A DNA stretch of 48,195 nt from Candidatus Blackburnbacteria bacterium (GCA_016183565.1 JACPEJ010000001.1:1-48195); one strand, 5' to 3'; positions 29,974 to 38,725 are shown, numbered from the stretch's first letter. The notes: generated by a model not told the origin, from the sequence alone. Made by a program: numbers and translations.

Positions 29974-30591
29974 TCAGAAATCTATTCCCGGTACCTTCTT
30001 TTGTCGTTTATTAAGTTCGTGTGCTGCTTTAGCGTAAGTTAATTTTGGTTTATCTAAGAGTTGGTTTAAAACTGGTTTTGCGTCTTCGGGAGAAATAAGC
30101 ATGATACTTTCTAGGACTTCCCTGTGTGTTAAAGAAGCTTTGGCAAGTGTTTCAAAAAAACCATCTGAGTTTTTGCCTTTAACATCTGCATACATTCCCC
30201 TTTTTAGTGCATCTTCTAGGTATTGCTCTGCTTTAACTGCGGTAACTATTCCTAGGTCAAACTTTCCTTCGTCAGACAATTTTTTTGCCATCACAAGACG
30301 CTTGTCAGCAATAAACAAGGTTCTGTTGGCTCTCACAAGATCGTCTCTGGTCAAAAATAGCCAAACTCTATCTCTTGTTGCCTTAAGGAACCAAAAGGGA
30401 TGATCGGGCGAGATGCCAGGATAAGGAAGAGAATATTCTAGTTCTGATGTAAAAACCATACCGACGGCACTATCATTGGGGAGAGAAAAGTCATATTTAA
30501 TAAGGGTGGTTCTGTAAATTGAAACAAAAAGAACAACAATAGCAAGAGAAACCATACTGAGACCTAGAATTGCGGGCTTTACCAAATGCAC
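29974..30591 (-). CDS. DUF5667-domain membrane-anchored protein
   Basis: 205 residues with a GTG start. An N-terminal transmembrane helix (~5-27) is followed by the DUF5667 signature YPGISPDHPFWFLKATRDRVWLFLTRDDL and a helical C-terminal region (AKKLSDEGKFDLGIVTAVKAEQYLEDALKR). It is predicted to face outside the membrane. Function unknown in the family. Confidence 0.8.
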   Translation of the reverse strand: MHLVKPAILGLSMVSLAIVVLFVSIYRTTLIKYDFSLPNDSAVGMVFTSELEYSLPYPGISPDHPFWFLKATRDRVWLFLTRDDLVRANRTLFIADKRLVMAKKLSDEGKFDLGIVTAVKAEQYLEDALKRGMYADVKGKNSDGFFETLAKASLTHREVLESIMLISPEDAKPVLNQLLDKPKLTYAKAAHELNKRQKKVPGIDF

Positions 30592-30681
30592 GGTGTTATT
30601 ATTCTAGCACTTGGAGTCTATTTCAAAATTATATCTCATTGCGACCTAGTTGTGTCAAAAGCTTTTTGACGGACACAAAAA

Positions 30682-31056
30682 CTAATCCAGGTTGGCAAGC
30701 CCTAATACTAGCTTTAGTGCTTGCTCTACTTCTTCTAGTTTATCTGTGGACAAAATGCCGACCTTTTTAATAAGTCTTTCTTTGTCAATAGATCGTATTT
30801 GGTTCACCACAGCGATCGACTCCTCTTTTATCTCCATCCCCTTATGTGGAGAAATCCGAACAATATCTGGCCCGTTCAATTGCGGAACTATCGAACTAAA
30901 GGGAATGATTGTAACGACTGGAAAGGTTTGATTAATGATATTATTGGAAATAACCAACACTGGCCGTTTTTTGTGTATCTCACGACCAAATGATGGGTCT
31001 AGGTTTGCGATGAAGACTTCCCCACGTTTAGGGTAGCTTTGCGATTGTTTCGGCAT
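30682..31056 (-). CDS. mazF: MazF/PemK-family mRNA interferase
   Basis: 124 residues. Motifs: YPKRGEVFIANLDPSFGREIHKKRPVLVISNN, VVTIIPFSS and VVNQIRSIDKERLIKKVG. MazF toxins are sequence-specific endoribonucleases. Its start overlaps the end of the upstream antitoxin by 29 bp, the usual antitoxin-first arrangement. Confidence 0.92.
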   Translation of the reverse strand: MPKQSQSYPKRGEVFIANLDPSFGREIHKKRPVLVISNNIINQTFPVVTIIPFSSIVPQLNGPDIVRISPHKGMEIKEESIAVVNQIRSIDKERLIKKVGILSTDKLEEVEQALKLVLGLANLD

Positions 31057-31264
31057 CGGCGTACTTAAAATCTTCTTGTATTTCTTTAATTATCTTTTTT
31101 TGAGCCTCCAGGCTTCTACGAAGTTCCTCTTTAATGTCTCTTTTTGCTAGTTTTTCTTGGACCGCGCCAGCAATAAATTTGCTACGGGAACGGGTAGGGA
31201 TACTTCTTCGAAGATCTCGTGCAAGTTCGTTAGGGAGGGTAATATTTATTCTTTGTGTTTGCAT
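31028..31264 (-). CDS. Ribbon-helix-helix antitoxin partner of MazF
   Basis: 78 residues. N-terminal RHH fold RINITLPNELARDLRRSIPTRSRSKFIAGAVQEKL, then a charged helical toxin-binding tail (ELRRSLEAQKKIIKEIQEDFKYAD). First gene of the module. Confidence 0.85.
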   Translation of the reverse strand: MQTQRINITLPNELARDLRRSIPTRSRSKFIAGAVQEKLAKRDIKEELRRSLEAQKKIIKEIQEDFKYADAETIAKLP

Positions 31265-31385
31265 AGTTCGACAAGCTCACTACAAGTATACACACTTATT
31301 ATACACACAATATTAAGCATGTCAAGAGTACTGGAATGTAAAAGGTAAGGGTTAGCAGATCATTCCCTTCGGGGATGGAATCGTT

Positions 31386-31415
31386 TTGAGAAAAACGCTT
31401 CAACTAACGTATAAT
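31386..31415 (+). promoter_or_regulatory. Promoter of PBP1A-1, implying a leaderless GTG start
   Basis: TTGAGA (31386-31391), 18-bp spacer, TATAAT (31410-31415). Seven nt downstream is GTG 31422, in frame with the PBP ORF. The TTG codon at 31386 is part of the -35 box and cannot be the start. Confidence 0.7.
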
Positions 31416-31421
31416 ATATGT

Positions 31422-33635
31422 GTGCTCAGACTTCCTGTTTCAGTTAAATCAATACCGAAAAACTTTAAATGGCCTATTCCCCCCAAGATTCTCGGGGTCA
31501 AAAAGTGTAAGGTGCCTGTTGTTTTGTTCTTTGTGTTTTGCGCCACACTCCTTACCTATCTTTACTGGGGTTTACCTTTGCCTACTCAGTTAACTTCTGA
31601 GGCGAAGAATCCTGTTTCAACACAAATATTGGACCGAAATGGCAAGCTTATTTACGAAATTTTTGAAGAAAAACGAAGAACTCCGGTAAAACTTGAAGAG
31701 CTTCCCAAATATGTTTCTCAGGCAACTATTGCGATTGAGGATAAAGATTTTTATAAACACCATGGTTTTTCTCCGTGGGGTATGAGTAGAGCGTTATATA
31801 ATATAATAACCAAGCGAGATCTTCAGGGTGGTTCAACTATTACTCAACAGTTAGTTAAGACTACGCTTCTCTCCCCTGAGAGAACGATAAGGAGAAAAAT
31901 CCGTGAGTTTACTCTTTCTTTAATAGTAGAAACTATTTATGGCAAAGACAAAATTCTTGAGATGTACCTTAATAATGTTCCGTATGGGGGAACTGCTTGG
32001 GGAATAGAGGCAGCAGCCCAGGCATATTTTGGTAAACCTGCAAAAGAGTTGACGCTAGCACAAGCCGCTCTTCTTGCTGGTCTTCCGCAGGCTCCTACGC
32101 GTTTCTCGCCTTTTGGAACAAATCCACAGCTTTCCCTGGAGCGCCAGAGAGCGGTTTTACGAAGAATGGCTGAGGATTCCTATATAACAGAGGAGCAAAG
32201 ACAACAAGCCGAGAAAGAAGAATTTGTTTTTGCAAAACAACAGGGTATTAAGGCTCCGCATTTTTCTTTGTATGTCAAAGAACAACTGGTTGAAAAATTG
32301 GGGCAGCACATTGTTGAGAGAGGAGGTTTGCGAGTAAAAACAACATTGGATTTAGATTTACAGGAAGAGGCTGAAGGTATAGTAAAAGAAGAGATAGAGA
32401 AACTTAAAAAAGCAAATGTTGGAAACGGAGCGGTTGTAGTAACAAATCCTAAGACTGGTGAGATATATGCAATGGTGGGATCAAAAGACTACTTTGCTCT
32501 AGACGAGGATGGAAAGGTAAATGTAACGATTAGACCTCGCCAGCCCGGATCTTCTATAAAACCTCTTAACTACGCTCTAGCGATAGAAACAGGAAAAATT
32601 ACTGCTAGCACTCCCCTTGCTGATGTTCCTACATGCTTTGCTGTAGCGGGCCAGCCTCTTTATTGTCCGGTAAACTATGACGGCAGTTTCCATGGTGCAG
32701 TGCAAGCAAGATTTAGCCTTGGGAATTCTTACAACATACCGGCAGTACGCACGCTTTCTTTAAATGGTCTTGACGAATTTGTAGAGTTTGCCCGAAAAAT
32801 GGGATTGACAACTATAGAGGATAGCTCTCGCTACGGGCTTTCTTTGACTCTTGGGGGTGGTGAGGTTCGGATGATAGATATGGCAGAAGCTTTCGGAGTT
32901 TTTGCAACAGGCGGAATTAGACAAGATTTAGTTTCAATACTTGAGGTAAAAGATTGGAAAGGAAATGTTATAGAAACAACGGAAATTCAAGAAGGAGATA
33001 GAGCTTTGTCGGCTGGAACTTCGTATATTATTTCTCATATTCTTCTTGATAATAACGCACGTTCCCAAGCATTTGGCGAGTCTTCATACCTTAATGTTTC
33101 GGGGCATCCGGAAGTTGCGGTAAAAACCGGAACTACTAATGATAAGAGGGATAATTGGACTATTGGATATACACCAGAAGTGGTAGCAGCAGTGTGGGTT
33201 GGCAACAATGATAATACACCAATGTCTGCTGTGGCATCTGGCGTTACTGGTGCATCACCTATTTGGAACAGGATTGTCAAAACTGCTTTGAATAAGATTG
33301 AAGCTGGCGAGCAAGGTAGTCATACTTGGCCAACTAAACCATCTGAGGTAGTAGGTACTAACGTGTGTGCAACAACCGGTACGCTACCTTCAGGGTCAGA
33401 GGAGGATCCTGGTTGCCCCATACGTTTTGAATTCTTTTTAGAAGACTTTCCTCCGCCACCACCTGTGGCTTTGACGCAATCAATGTCAACTTTCAAAGAT
33501 ACTGGAATAATAGCTCCGGAGGATGTGATGCCTGATCAAGTAGACACTCGCGACCATCCCGTAATCTATGACCCATTAGGAACTCGGGTGTGTTTGGATT
33601 GCCCTCTGCCGGATTGGGCAGTGACGATAAAATAG
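31422..33635 (+). CDS. Penicillin-binding protein 1A (bifunctional GT51/transpeptidase), copy 1
   Basis: About 737 residues from GTG 31422. A transmembrane helix lies at ~25-50. Glycosyltransferase 51: ATIAIEDKDFYKHHGFSP, GGSTITQQLVK, ILEMYLNNVPYGG. Transpeptidase: SxxK in RQPGSSIKPLNYA, SLGNSYNIPAV (SxN), KTGTTND (KTG). It polymerises and cross-links peptidoglycan. The C-terminal tail is Pro/Asp-rich. A second paralogue lies 0.9 kb downstream, separated by a PIN/RHH module. Confidence 0.92.
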   Translation: MLRLPVSVKSIPKNFKWPIPPKILGVKKCKVPVVLFFVFCATLLTYLYWGLPLPTQLTSEAKNPVSTQILDRNGKLIYEIFEEKRRTPVKLEELPKYVSQATIAIEDKDFYKHHGFSPWGMSRALYNIITKRDLQGGSTITQQLVKTTLLSPERTIRRKIREFTLSLIVETIYGKDKILEMYLNNVPYGGTAWGIEAAAQAYFGKPAKELTLAQAALLAGLPQAPTRFSPFGTNPQLSLERQRAVLRRMAEDSYITEEQRQQAEKEEFVFAKQQGIKAPHFSLYVKEQLVEKLGQHIVERGGLRVKTTLDLDLQEEAEGIVKEEIEKLKKANVGNGAVVVTNPKTGEIYAMVGSKDYFALDEDGKVNVTIRPRQPGSSIKPLNYALAIETGKITASTPLADVPTCFAVAGQPLYCPVNYDGSFHGAVQARFSLGNSYNIPAVRTLSLNGLDEFVEFARKMGLTTIEDSSRYGLSLTLGGGEVRMIDMAEAFGVFATGGIRQDLVSILEVKDWKGNVIETTEIQEGDRALSAGTSYIISHILLDNNARSQAFGESSYLNVSGHPEVAVKTGTTNDKRDNWTIGYTPEVVAAVWVGNNDNTPMSAVASGVTGASPIWNRIVKTALNKIEAGEQGSHTWPTKPSEVVGTNVCATTGTLPSGSEEDPGCPIRFEFFLEDFPPPPPVALTQSMSTFKDTGIIAPEDVMPDQVDTRDHPVIYDPLGTRVCLDCPLPDWAVTIK

Positions 33636-33684
33636 GTTGTAGGTTGTAGGTTGTAGGTTGTGGGTTGTAGGTTGTGGGTTGTAG
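33634..33684. repeat. TTGTAGG heptamer simple repeat
   Basis: Seven near-perfect copies of GGTTGTA/GGTTGTG directly after the PBP1A-1 stop. No function visible. Confidence 0.8.
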
Positions 33685-33722
33685 TCGGTAACTATAAACA
33701 CCATGCGGGCAATGGATAGAGA

Positions 33723-34139
33723 TTAGCCGAGAGCAGCAAGAAGCTGTGTTGGTGTAACTATTTTACTTCTCCCAAACTTTTTAAGTGGTAAAATGTGTTT
33801 TTTGTCTCCTGAAATAATATAGTCAGCATCTGCCTCAACCGCTGCTTCCAGAATACGATTATCAACTTCATCTCCCTTTATAGCTTTTACTTGTTTTGAG
33901 GGAATAACAGATGTTGTCGATTTTTCAAGTCTTTCCTGAAGCTCTGCCAACCGCTCCCTACTATAATGAAATTTGTTTACAAGAACCCTACTGAGTTCTT
34001 CCATAATAGCAGGGGATATAAACACTTTTATTTTCTTTTGTGCTTGGAGTTGAATTATCTTTCGTGGAATCCCGCCAAACACAACGGCAGAAATAATGAT
34101 GTTTGTATCAAGGACAACTCTAGGCCTTCTTTTTGACAC
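33723..34139 (-). CDS. PIN-domain toxin
   Basis: 138 residues with a GTG start overlapping the antitoxin end by 20 bp. Motifs RVVLDTNIIISAVVFGGIPRKI, PAIMEELSRVL, DEVDNRILEAAVEADADYIISGD give the acidic PIN residues. A predicted ribonuclease of the same COG1569-like group as 18817-19254, but paired with an RHH rather than a Phd antitoxin. Confidence 0.9.
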   Translation of the reverse strand: MSKRRPRVVLDTNIIISAVVFGGIPRKIIQLQAQKKIKVFISPAIMEELSRVLVNKFHYSRERLAELQERLEKSTTSVIPSKQVKAIKGDEVDNRILEAAVEADADYIISGDKKHILPLKKFGRSKIVTPTQLLAALG

Positions 34140-34386
34140 GTGCGCGTTCCTCTTCTCGAAACCCTTCCACTATTCTGTACACATCTTCTTCGTTCTTAAC
34201 TCCCAACTGCTTAGCCTTTTTTTCTCCATAGGCAAAAATCTGATCCCACTGACTCAGCTCAGCAAGATATGCCCGAAGCGACCCTCGCAGAAGCTCGCTT
34301 CTGGAGCGCGATTCCCTCCTTGCCATCTCATCGACTCTTTCAAGAAGCTCTTTGGGAAGTGATAGGTTTATGGTTACCGTGTTCAT
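34120..34386 (-). CDS. Ribbon-helix-helix antitoxin partner of the PIN toxin
   Basis: 88 residues from MNTVTINLSLP (34386). RHH fold TVTINLSLPKELLERVDEMARRESRSRSELLRGSLRAYL, then a charged tail. The operator-promoter at 396-423 of the 34300-34400s is directly upstream, and the +1 lies only 2-3 nt before the ATG. Confidence 0.88.
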   Translation of the reverse strand: MNTVTINLSLPKELLERVDEMARRESRSRSELLRGSLRAYLAELSQWDQIFAYGEKKAKQLGVKNEEDVYRIVEGFREEERARVKKKA

Positions 34387-34395
34387 CAATTCAAT

Positions 34396-34423
34396 TCTAT
34401 ACAAACTTTGTATAGAAAGTCAA
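34396..34423 (-). promoter_or_regulatory. Promoter and palindromic operator of the PIN/RHH module
   Basis: Minus strand -35 TTGACT (34418-34423), 16-bp spacer, -10 TATAGA (34396-34401). A perfect 19-bp palindrome, CTATACAAACTTTGTATAG (34397-34415), covers the -10 box and spacer. This fits autorepression by the RHH antitoxin. Confidence 0.75.
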
Positions 34424-34518
34424 GAACACTCAACACCTCCTTTTCAACTTAGACTGTATTCTTAGACTGATTTACCTCTTGTACTACTTCCCATACTTGT
34501 GCTACCTTCGGCCTTAGT

Positions 34519-36852
34519 ATGCCGGATGTCAGGGTTCCGGCTAAAGCCGGACAGAAGCCGTATGATTCACTAGTAAAAAAACAGGCAAAAGGTATCCTTT
34601 TTCAAGGTAGTAGGTTTCTTGTTCTTCTCGGTAAACCTCTTTTTATCATCCTCTCCTTGTTAATTCTTGTGTGTGGTTTTGTTGTTAAGGGTTTGGGTCT
34701 TCTCTTCTTTTTAACAGGTAAGAGTGTTTTAGAGGGGGTGGGGCTATTATGCAAGCTTCGCTTGCACCAGCCCCATTCATTGACTAGACCACATCACAAG
34801 CCTGCGCGCACTTATTTGTTTAATCTGCGCGAACTAGCTTTAGTAATAATAATAATTATCTTTTCATGGGGGATTTTGTCCTGGTCAAAGTTTATTGTTG
34901 ATCTTCCTCAACCTGGTCAACTTATTACAAGACGGCAGCCGTTGTCTACAAAGATTTACGACCGAAAAGGAAATCTTCTTTTTAAAGTTTATCGAAACGA
35001 AAATCGAACTCTTTTACCACTTTCGGAAATGCCTGTTTTTTTAAGATTGGCAACGGTCGCCATTGAAGATGCGGAGTTTTATTCTCACCATGGATTCTCT
35101 TTGAAGGGAATTTTGCGGGCTATGCGACAAAATTTAACAAAAAGAGAATTGGTGGGAGGGTCAACAATCACCCAACAGTTAGTTAAAAATGCCTTTCTTT
35201 CTCCTGAAAAAACACTCAGCAGGAAAGTTAAAGAGGTAGTATTGGCCATACGAGTAGAGCTTGAGTTTAACAAAGATCAGATACTTGAGATGTATTTAAA
35301 TGAGGTTTCGTATGGGCATTCGGCTTATGGAGTAGAAGAGGCTTCGGAACTTTATTTTGGTAAATCGGCTCGTTCTCTAACTTTAGCTGAGTCGGCTCTT
35401 CTTGCAGGTTTGCCAAAGGCTCCTACGGCTTACTCCCCTTTTGGAGCAAACCCGGAATTGGCAAAAGCAAGACAGGCTGAGGTCTTATCAAGAATGGTTC
35501 AGGAAAAGTTTATAACCCCCCAACAAAAAGAGGAAGCTGTGAACGAAAAACTTGTTTTTGCTCCACAAAAGACAGATATACAAGCACCTCATTTTGTGAT
35601 GTATGTTAAACAGCTTTTAGCAGAAACTTTTGGAGAACGCATGGTAGAAGAAGGAGGGCTTGAAGTTATCACAAGTCTGGATTTAGATATCCAAAAAATA
35701 GCAGAGAAGGTTTTATCTACCGAGATCCAAAAGGTTTCTAAGTTGCGTATTTCTAACGGAGCAGTGCTTATCACAAGTCCTAAAACCGGAGAGATTTTGG
35801 CAATGGTTGGTTCTCGGGATTACTTTGATCAGAAAATTGATGGGAATTTTAATGTGACAACAGCGTTGAGGCAGCCCGGGTCTTCGATAAAACCGGTAAA
35901 TTATGCATATGCTTTAGAATCCAGGCGCTATACGCCGGCTTCTATTATTTCGGATACTCCGATTACTTATTCTGTTCCTGGCAATCCTCCTTATTCTCCG
36001 AAGAATTACAATAATACTTTTCATGGCCCTGTTTCTATAAGAACTGCTTTGGCTTCTTCTTTGAATGTTCCGGCTGTGAAGGTTCTTGCGTCGTACGGGG
36101 TTCCTAAGATGGTTGAATTGGGTAAAAAGATGGGGATTTCTTCTTGGGGAAATAGGTCCTATTTTGGGTTGACAACAACACTGGGGAGTGCTGAAGTGAA
36201 AATGACAGAGATGGCGGTTGTTTACGGGGTATTGGCAAATAACGGAGAAAGGGTAGATCTTAGACCAATACTTAAGGTAAGGGATCATGTGGCCCCACTT
36301 CGCTCTTCGAGCTTCGCGGGGTGTGGGAGGGATATAGATACAGATACAGATACAGAAAACAATGGGGCATCAGAGAGGATAGTTGGTTGCTCGCGACAGG
36401 TTCTTGATCGGGGGGTTGCTTTTTTATTAACAGACATATTGCGGGACAACCAAGCTCGAACTTTGGCTTTTGGCCCAAACTCTCTTCTTGTTATACCAAA
36501 CCATAGTGAGGTTGCCGTGAAAACCGGCACAACTCAGAATCTTCGCGATAACTGGGCGATAGGATATACAAAAGATTTTGTGGTGGTAACCTGGGTTGGT
36601 AATAATAACAATGTTCCAATGAGCTATGTTGCTTCAGGAGTAACTGGGGCAACACCGATTTGGCACAATGTAATGACTACGCTTTTAAAAGATAGCGCTT
36701 CGACTCCGTGGGAACTGCCGCAGGATGTGACACTTGCAAAAACTTGCCTAACCGGTGGGAGAATAGAATATTTCTTAGTAGGAACTGAACCACACTTTGT
36801 TTGTACACCTAGTGAGAAAGCAGAAGAAAAAGATAGGCCAGCTGAGGGATAG
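34519..36852 (+). CDS. Penicillin-binding protein 1A (bifunctional GT51/transpeptidase), copy 2
   Basis: 777 residues. Two hydrophobic stretches lie near 35-75 and 110-125; the second is the likely anchor before the GT51 domain (VAIEDAEFYSHHGFSLKG, GGSTITQQLVKNAFLSPEKT, ILEMYLNEVSYGHS). Transpeptidase motifs: RQPGSSIKPVNYA (SxxK), ASSLNVPAVK (SxN), KTGTTQN. A simple-repeat insertion (GRDIDTDTDTENN, from AGATAC repeats) sits between the SxN and KTG motifs, probably in a surface loop. It is paralogous to copy 1, with different N- and C-terminal extensions. Confidence 0.92.
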   Translation: MPDVRVPAKAGQKPYDSLVKKQAKGILFQGSRFLVLLGKPLFIILSLLILVCGFVVKGLGLLFFLTGKSVLEGVGLLCKLRLHQPHSLTRPHHKPARTYLFNLRELALVIIIIIFSWGILSWSKFIVDLPQPGQLITRRQPLSTKIYDRKGNLLFKVYRNENRTLLPLSEMPVFLRLATVAIEDAEFYSHHGFSLKGILRAMRQNLTKRELVGGSTITQQLVKNAFLSPEKTLSRKVKEVVLAIRVELEFNKDQILEMYLNEVSYGHSAYGVEEASELYFGKSARSLTLAESALLAGLPKAPTAYSPFGANPELAKARQAEVLSRMVQEKFITPQQKEEAVNEKLVFAPQKTDIQAPHFVMYVKQLLAETFGERMVEEGGLEVITSLDLDIQKIAEKVLSTEIQKVSKLRISNGAVLITSPKTGEILAMVGSRDYFDQKIDGNFNVTTALRQPGSSIKPVNYAYALESRRYTPASIISDTPITYSVPGNPPYSPKNYNNTFHGPVSIRTALASSLNVPAVKVLASYGVPKMVELGKKMGISSWGNRSYFGLTTTLGSAEVKMTEMAVVYGVLANNGERVDLRPILKVRDHVAPLRSSSFAGCGRDIDTDTDTENNGASERIVGCSRQVLDRGVAFLLTDILRDNQARTLAFGPNSLLVIPNHSEVAVKTGTTQNLRDNWAIGYTKDFVVVTWVGNNNNVPMSYVASGVTGATPIWHNVMTTLLKDSASTPWELPQDVTLAKTCLTGGRIEYFLVGTEPHFVCTPSEKAEEKDRPAEG

Positions 36853-36864
36853 ATTCTTTGAGAA

Positions 36865-37152
36865 TTAGTCCAAGTCGATTGTTCTTTGGAAACTGAATCC
36901 TCCGAAATCCAGGTACCATTCGGAACCTGGCTTCGCAAAGTCGAAAGATGGTAGGGTTCTTTGTCCTTTGTACCAAAAATAAGCGCCTAAGATTAAAGTA
37001 CCCAGAAGAACGCCAAGGACAAATAGGCGGTCTTTATATGTCCAAGGTTTGGGTGTAACTTTTTTCCTAGATTTCTCTTTTTGTTCAAGAACATTCTTTG
37101 CTTGCCCGGCAATACCAAAGATTTTTGGTTTTTCAAAAGTAACTTTGAGCAT
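36865..37152 (-). CDS. Small single-pass membrane protein, hypothetical
   Basis: 95 residues. A basic N-terminus (EQKEKSRKKVTPKPW) precedes one transmembrane helix (LFVLGVLLGTLILGAYFWY, ~47-66) and a short outside tail (FAKPGSEWYLDFGGFSFQ). The Lys-rich side stays inside. Convergent with the PBP1A gene; no family recognised. Confidence 0.6.
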   Translation of the reverse strand: MLKVTFEKPKIFGIAGQAKNVLEQKEKSRKKVTPKPWTYKDRLFVLGVLLGTLILGAYFWYKGQRTLPSFDFAKPGSEWYLDFGGFSFQRTIDLD

Positions 37153-37213
37153 ATACTATTCTATTCTTTCTACCAAGAATTTAACAAGACGTGTTGTGCA
37201 AAGCGTGCAAAAG

Positions 37214-37249
37214 TGACACAGTTTTACGTCATCGCGTAAAACTGTGTCA
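37214..37249. repeat. Perfect 15-bp inverted repeat, copy 2 of the TGACACA hairpin
   Basis: TGACACAGTTTTACG-TCATCG-CGTAAAACTGTGTCA, between two divergent genes; the degenerate copy is at 20692-20727. Could be an operator or a mobile palindromic repeat. Confidence 0.7.
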
Positions 37250-37268
37250 AGTGTCAAGTTGTAAATCT

Positions 37269-37295
37269 TGACATGGTTTTTAGTGATGCTAGACT
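37269..37295 (+). promoter_or_regulatory. Promoter immediately before the 37296 gene
   Basis: TTGACA (37269-37274), ~15-16-bp spacer, TAGACT (37290-37295). The ATG begins at 37296, so the expected +1 falls on or near GTG 37302 two codons later, suggesting a leaderless start. Confidence 0.5.
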
Positions 37296-37805
37296 ATGAC
37301 TGTGACAACATACAAGGAACGCGAACAGGAACAATACGTGCTTCCAGTTGAAGTTGAGCCCATACTGCTCCTCAAACCCATAGATCGTCTTCGCCAGCTT
37401 CTTAGAGACGCGCAAACTGATCACCTGGAATTTACTACACCTCATGGTAAAAGACTCCTGGTGTGTACAGACCGATTTTTTGAGACTCGACCTCCCGCAT
37501 TTCCACCTCTACAAGACCTTGAAGTAGTAGTCGCACTTGGCAGTCCCGGGAACAAACTCATCCACCCGGACTACAAATTTGAAGAGTGCTTTTGGTTTCA
37601 GCGGGAATGGGTCCAAATTCAAGCAAGTCAAGTAAGAGTTGTTCTGGACTCCCAATTTTTAGGCCACATAGAAACGAATTGTGGTGAAGATCTCTTTGTA
37701 GACAATGAAACAAGGAATTGGTGCGGTGAGAAATACGATGGATTAGCTAATGGAGTTATTAATCTTATTCAGCAATCTACTCCGATCCCACAACCAGCCC
37801 AGTAG
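37296..37805 (+). CDS. Hypothetical protein whose 3' end overlaps a duplicated dehydrogenase fragment
   Basis: 169 residues (167 if GTG 37302 is used), soluble, no signal. It contains EFTTPHGKRLLVCTDRFFETRPP and KFEECFWFQREWVQIQASQVRVVLDS; no family recognised. The last nine codons (STPIPQPAQ) and the stop lie inside an 84-bp copy of the 3' end of the dehydrogenase gene at 38726, read in antisense. The original two genes probably overlapped convergently before the Fic module separated them. Confidence 0.6.
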   Translation: MTVTTYKEREQEQYVLPVEVEPILLLKPIDRLRQLLRDAQTDHLEFTTPHGKRLLVCTDRFFETRPPAFPPLQDLEVVVALGSPGNKLIHPDYKFEECFWFQREWVQIQASQVRVVLDSQFLGHIETNCGEDLFVDNETRNWCGEKYDGLANGVINLIQQSTPIPQPAQ

Positions 37806-37860
37806 TTCCTATAGATTGAGACTGCGCTTTGACAGAAGGCCACACTTCTTCATTTACAAT
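37777..37860. repeat. 84-bp direct repeat, left copy
   Basis: Identical over 84 bp to 38726-38809. It reproduces the last 27 codons plus stop of the dehydrogenase gene and flanks the Fic module on the left. Confidence 0.92.
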
Positions 37861-37873
37861 CAAGAATTTATTT

Positions 37874-38506
37874 TTAAATCTGTTCCAATGATTCAAATAA
37901 AGCATTGTTAACAAGTGTTTCTAAAGGTGTAAAATTTCCTTCATCAGCTTCTTGCATCGCCTTAAGATAGCGTTTCCGATCTGCTCCTGTTTCTGCTTTA
38001 AGTTCAATAGGTGGCAAGTTTAGCTGTAAAAGAATAAAACTTGTTAATATTCTAGCAACTCTACCATTGTAATCTTGAAATGGGTGGATAAAAACGAACT
38101 TATGTTGGAACCAGGCTAAAAGTTTTACAACTTCGAGAATGAAACGTTCGCTAGTTGGTTTTGGTAGGTGTTTTAATCTCTCCTCAAGATCTTTACAAAG
38201 ATTTACGATAAGCTCTGGTACTTTAAAATATGGCGCTGCTTCTTTCCCAGAGAACATTACTTGGATTGTTCTATATTTCCCTGCCCACTTGGGAAATATC
38301 CAACTAAAGCAAACTTCATGAAGTTTGCAAATTATATCTGGATTGACTTTGGGAATAGTTCCTTTTGCAGCAAGTTCATAGATATAATCCAGCCCTTTTT
38401 TTGTGCTTTCCAATTCCAGCTTAATTAGTTTTGATCTGGGAATGATACCGAAAGCGGTTTCTTTGTATGAAGTAGCACCTTTGGGTTTGGTAGTAGCTTT
38501 TACCAT
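37874..38506 (-). CDS. Fic/DOC-family protein (putative AMP transferase)
   Basis: 210 residues. Catalytic motif HPFQDYNGRVAR, the HxFx(D/E)xNGRxxR form with Tyr where Gly is usual. Upstream are LHEVCFSWIFPKWAGKYRTIQV and the flap region. Family members transfer AMP or other nucleotide parts to target proteins and often act as toxins. No inhibitory (S/T)xxxE(G/N) helix is evident in the protein itself; one occurs in the small gene just upstream. Confidence 0.88.
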   Translation of the reverse strand: MVKATTKPKGATSYKETAFGIIPRSKLIKLELESTKKGLDYIYELAAKGTIPKVNPDIICKLHEVCFSWIFPKWAGKYRTIQVMFSGKEAAPYFKVPELIVNLCKDLEERLKHLPKPTSERFILEVVKLLAWFQHKFVFIHPFQDYNGRVARILTSFILLQLNLPPIELKAETGADRKRYLKAMQEADEGNFTPLETLVNNALFESLEQI

Positions 38507-38509
38507 GTA

Positions 38510-38686
38510 CTACTTAAATAGTGAAGAAATGCTCCTGCGAGTTACTTTTTCTCCCTCAAGTCTAGTGGTTCGAAAAATCATTTCAGGCATAAATGAGCGC
38601 AGAAATGAAAGTACTTTTTTTTTGCTTGTCTTCCCTGCCCGGTACTTTTTATAAGCTTTTGTTAATCTTCTTTGCTGTGTTGTCAT
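38510..38686 (-). CDS. Small basic protein, candidate Fic antitoxin
   Basis: 58 residues from MTTQQRRLT (38686), ending 3 bp before the Fic ATG. It contains TTRLEG, which fits the (S/T)xxxE(G/N) inhibitory motif of class I Fic antitoxins such as VbhA; the surrounding segment is helical and basic. A TATACT -10-like box ends 9 bp before the ATG, so the transcript would be nearly leaderless. Assignment rests on motif and position. Confidence 0.6.
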   Translation of the reverse strand: MTTQQRRLTKAYKKYRAGKTSKKKVLSFLRSFMPEMIFRTTRLEGEKVTRRSISSLFK

Positions 38687-38725
38687 ACTTGTATAGTATA
38701 CCAAATTTTAGCTAGGTCCCTAGAC

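Noticed and set aside
31386-31421. Start of PBP1A-1 at TTG 31386
   Set aside because: That codon lies in the -35 hexamer; the -10 box is at 31410-31415, so the transcript begins downstream.
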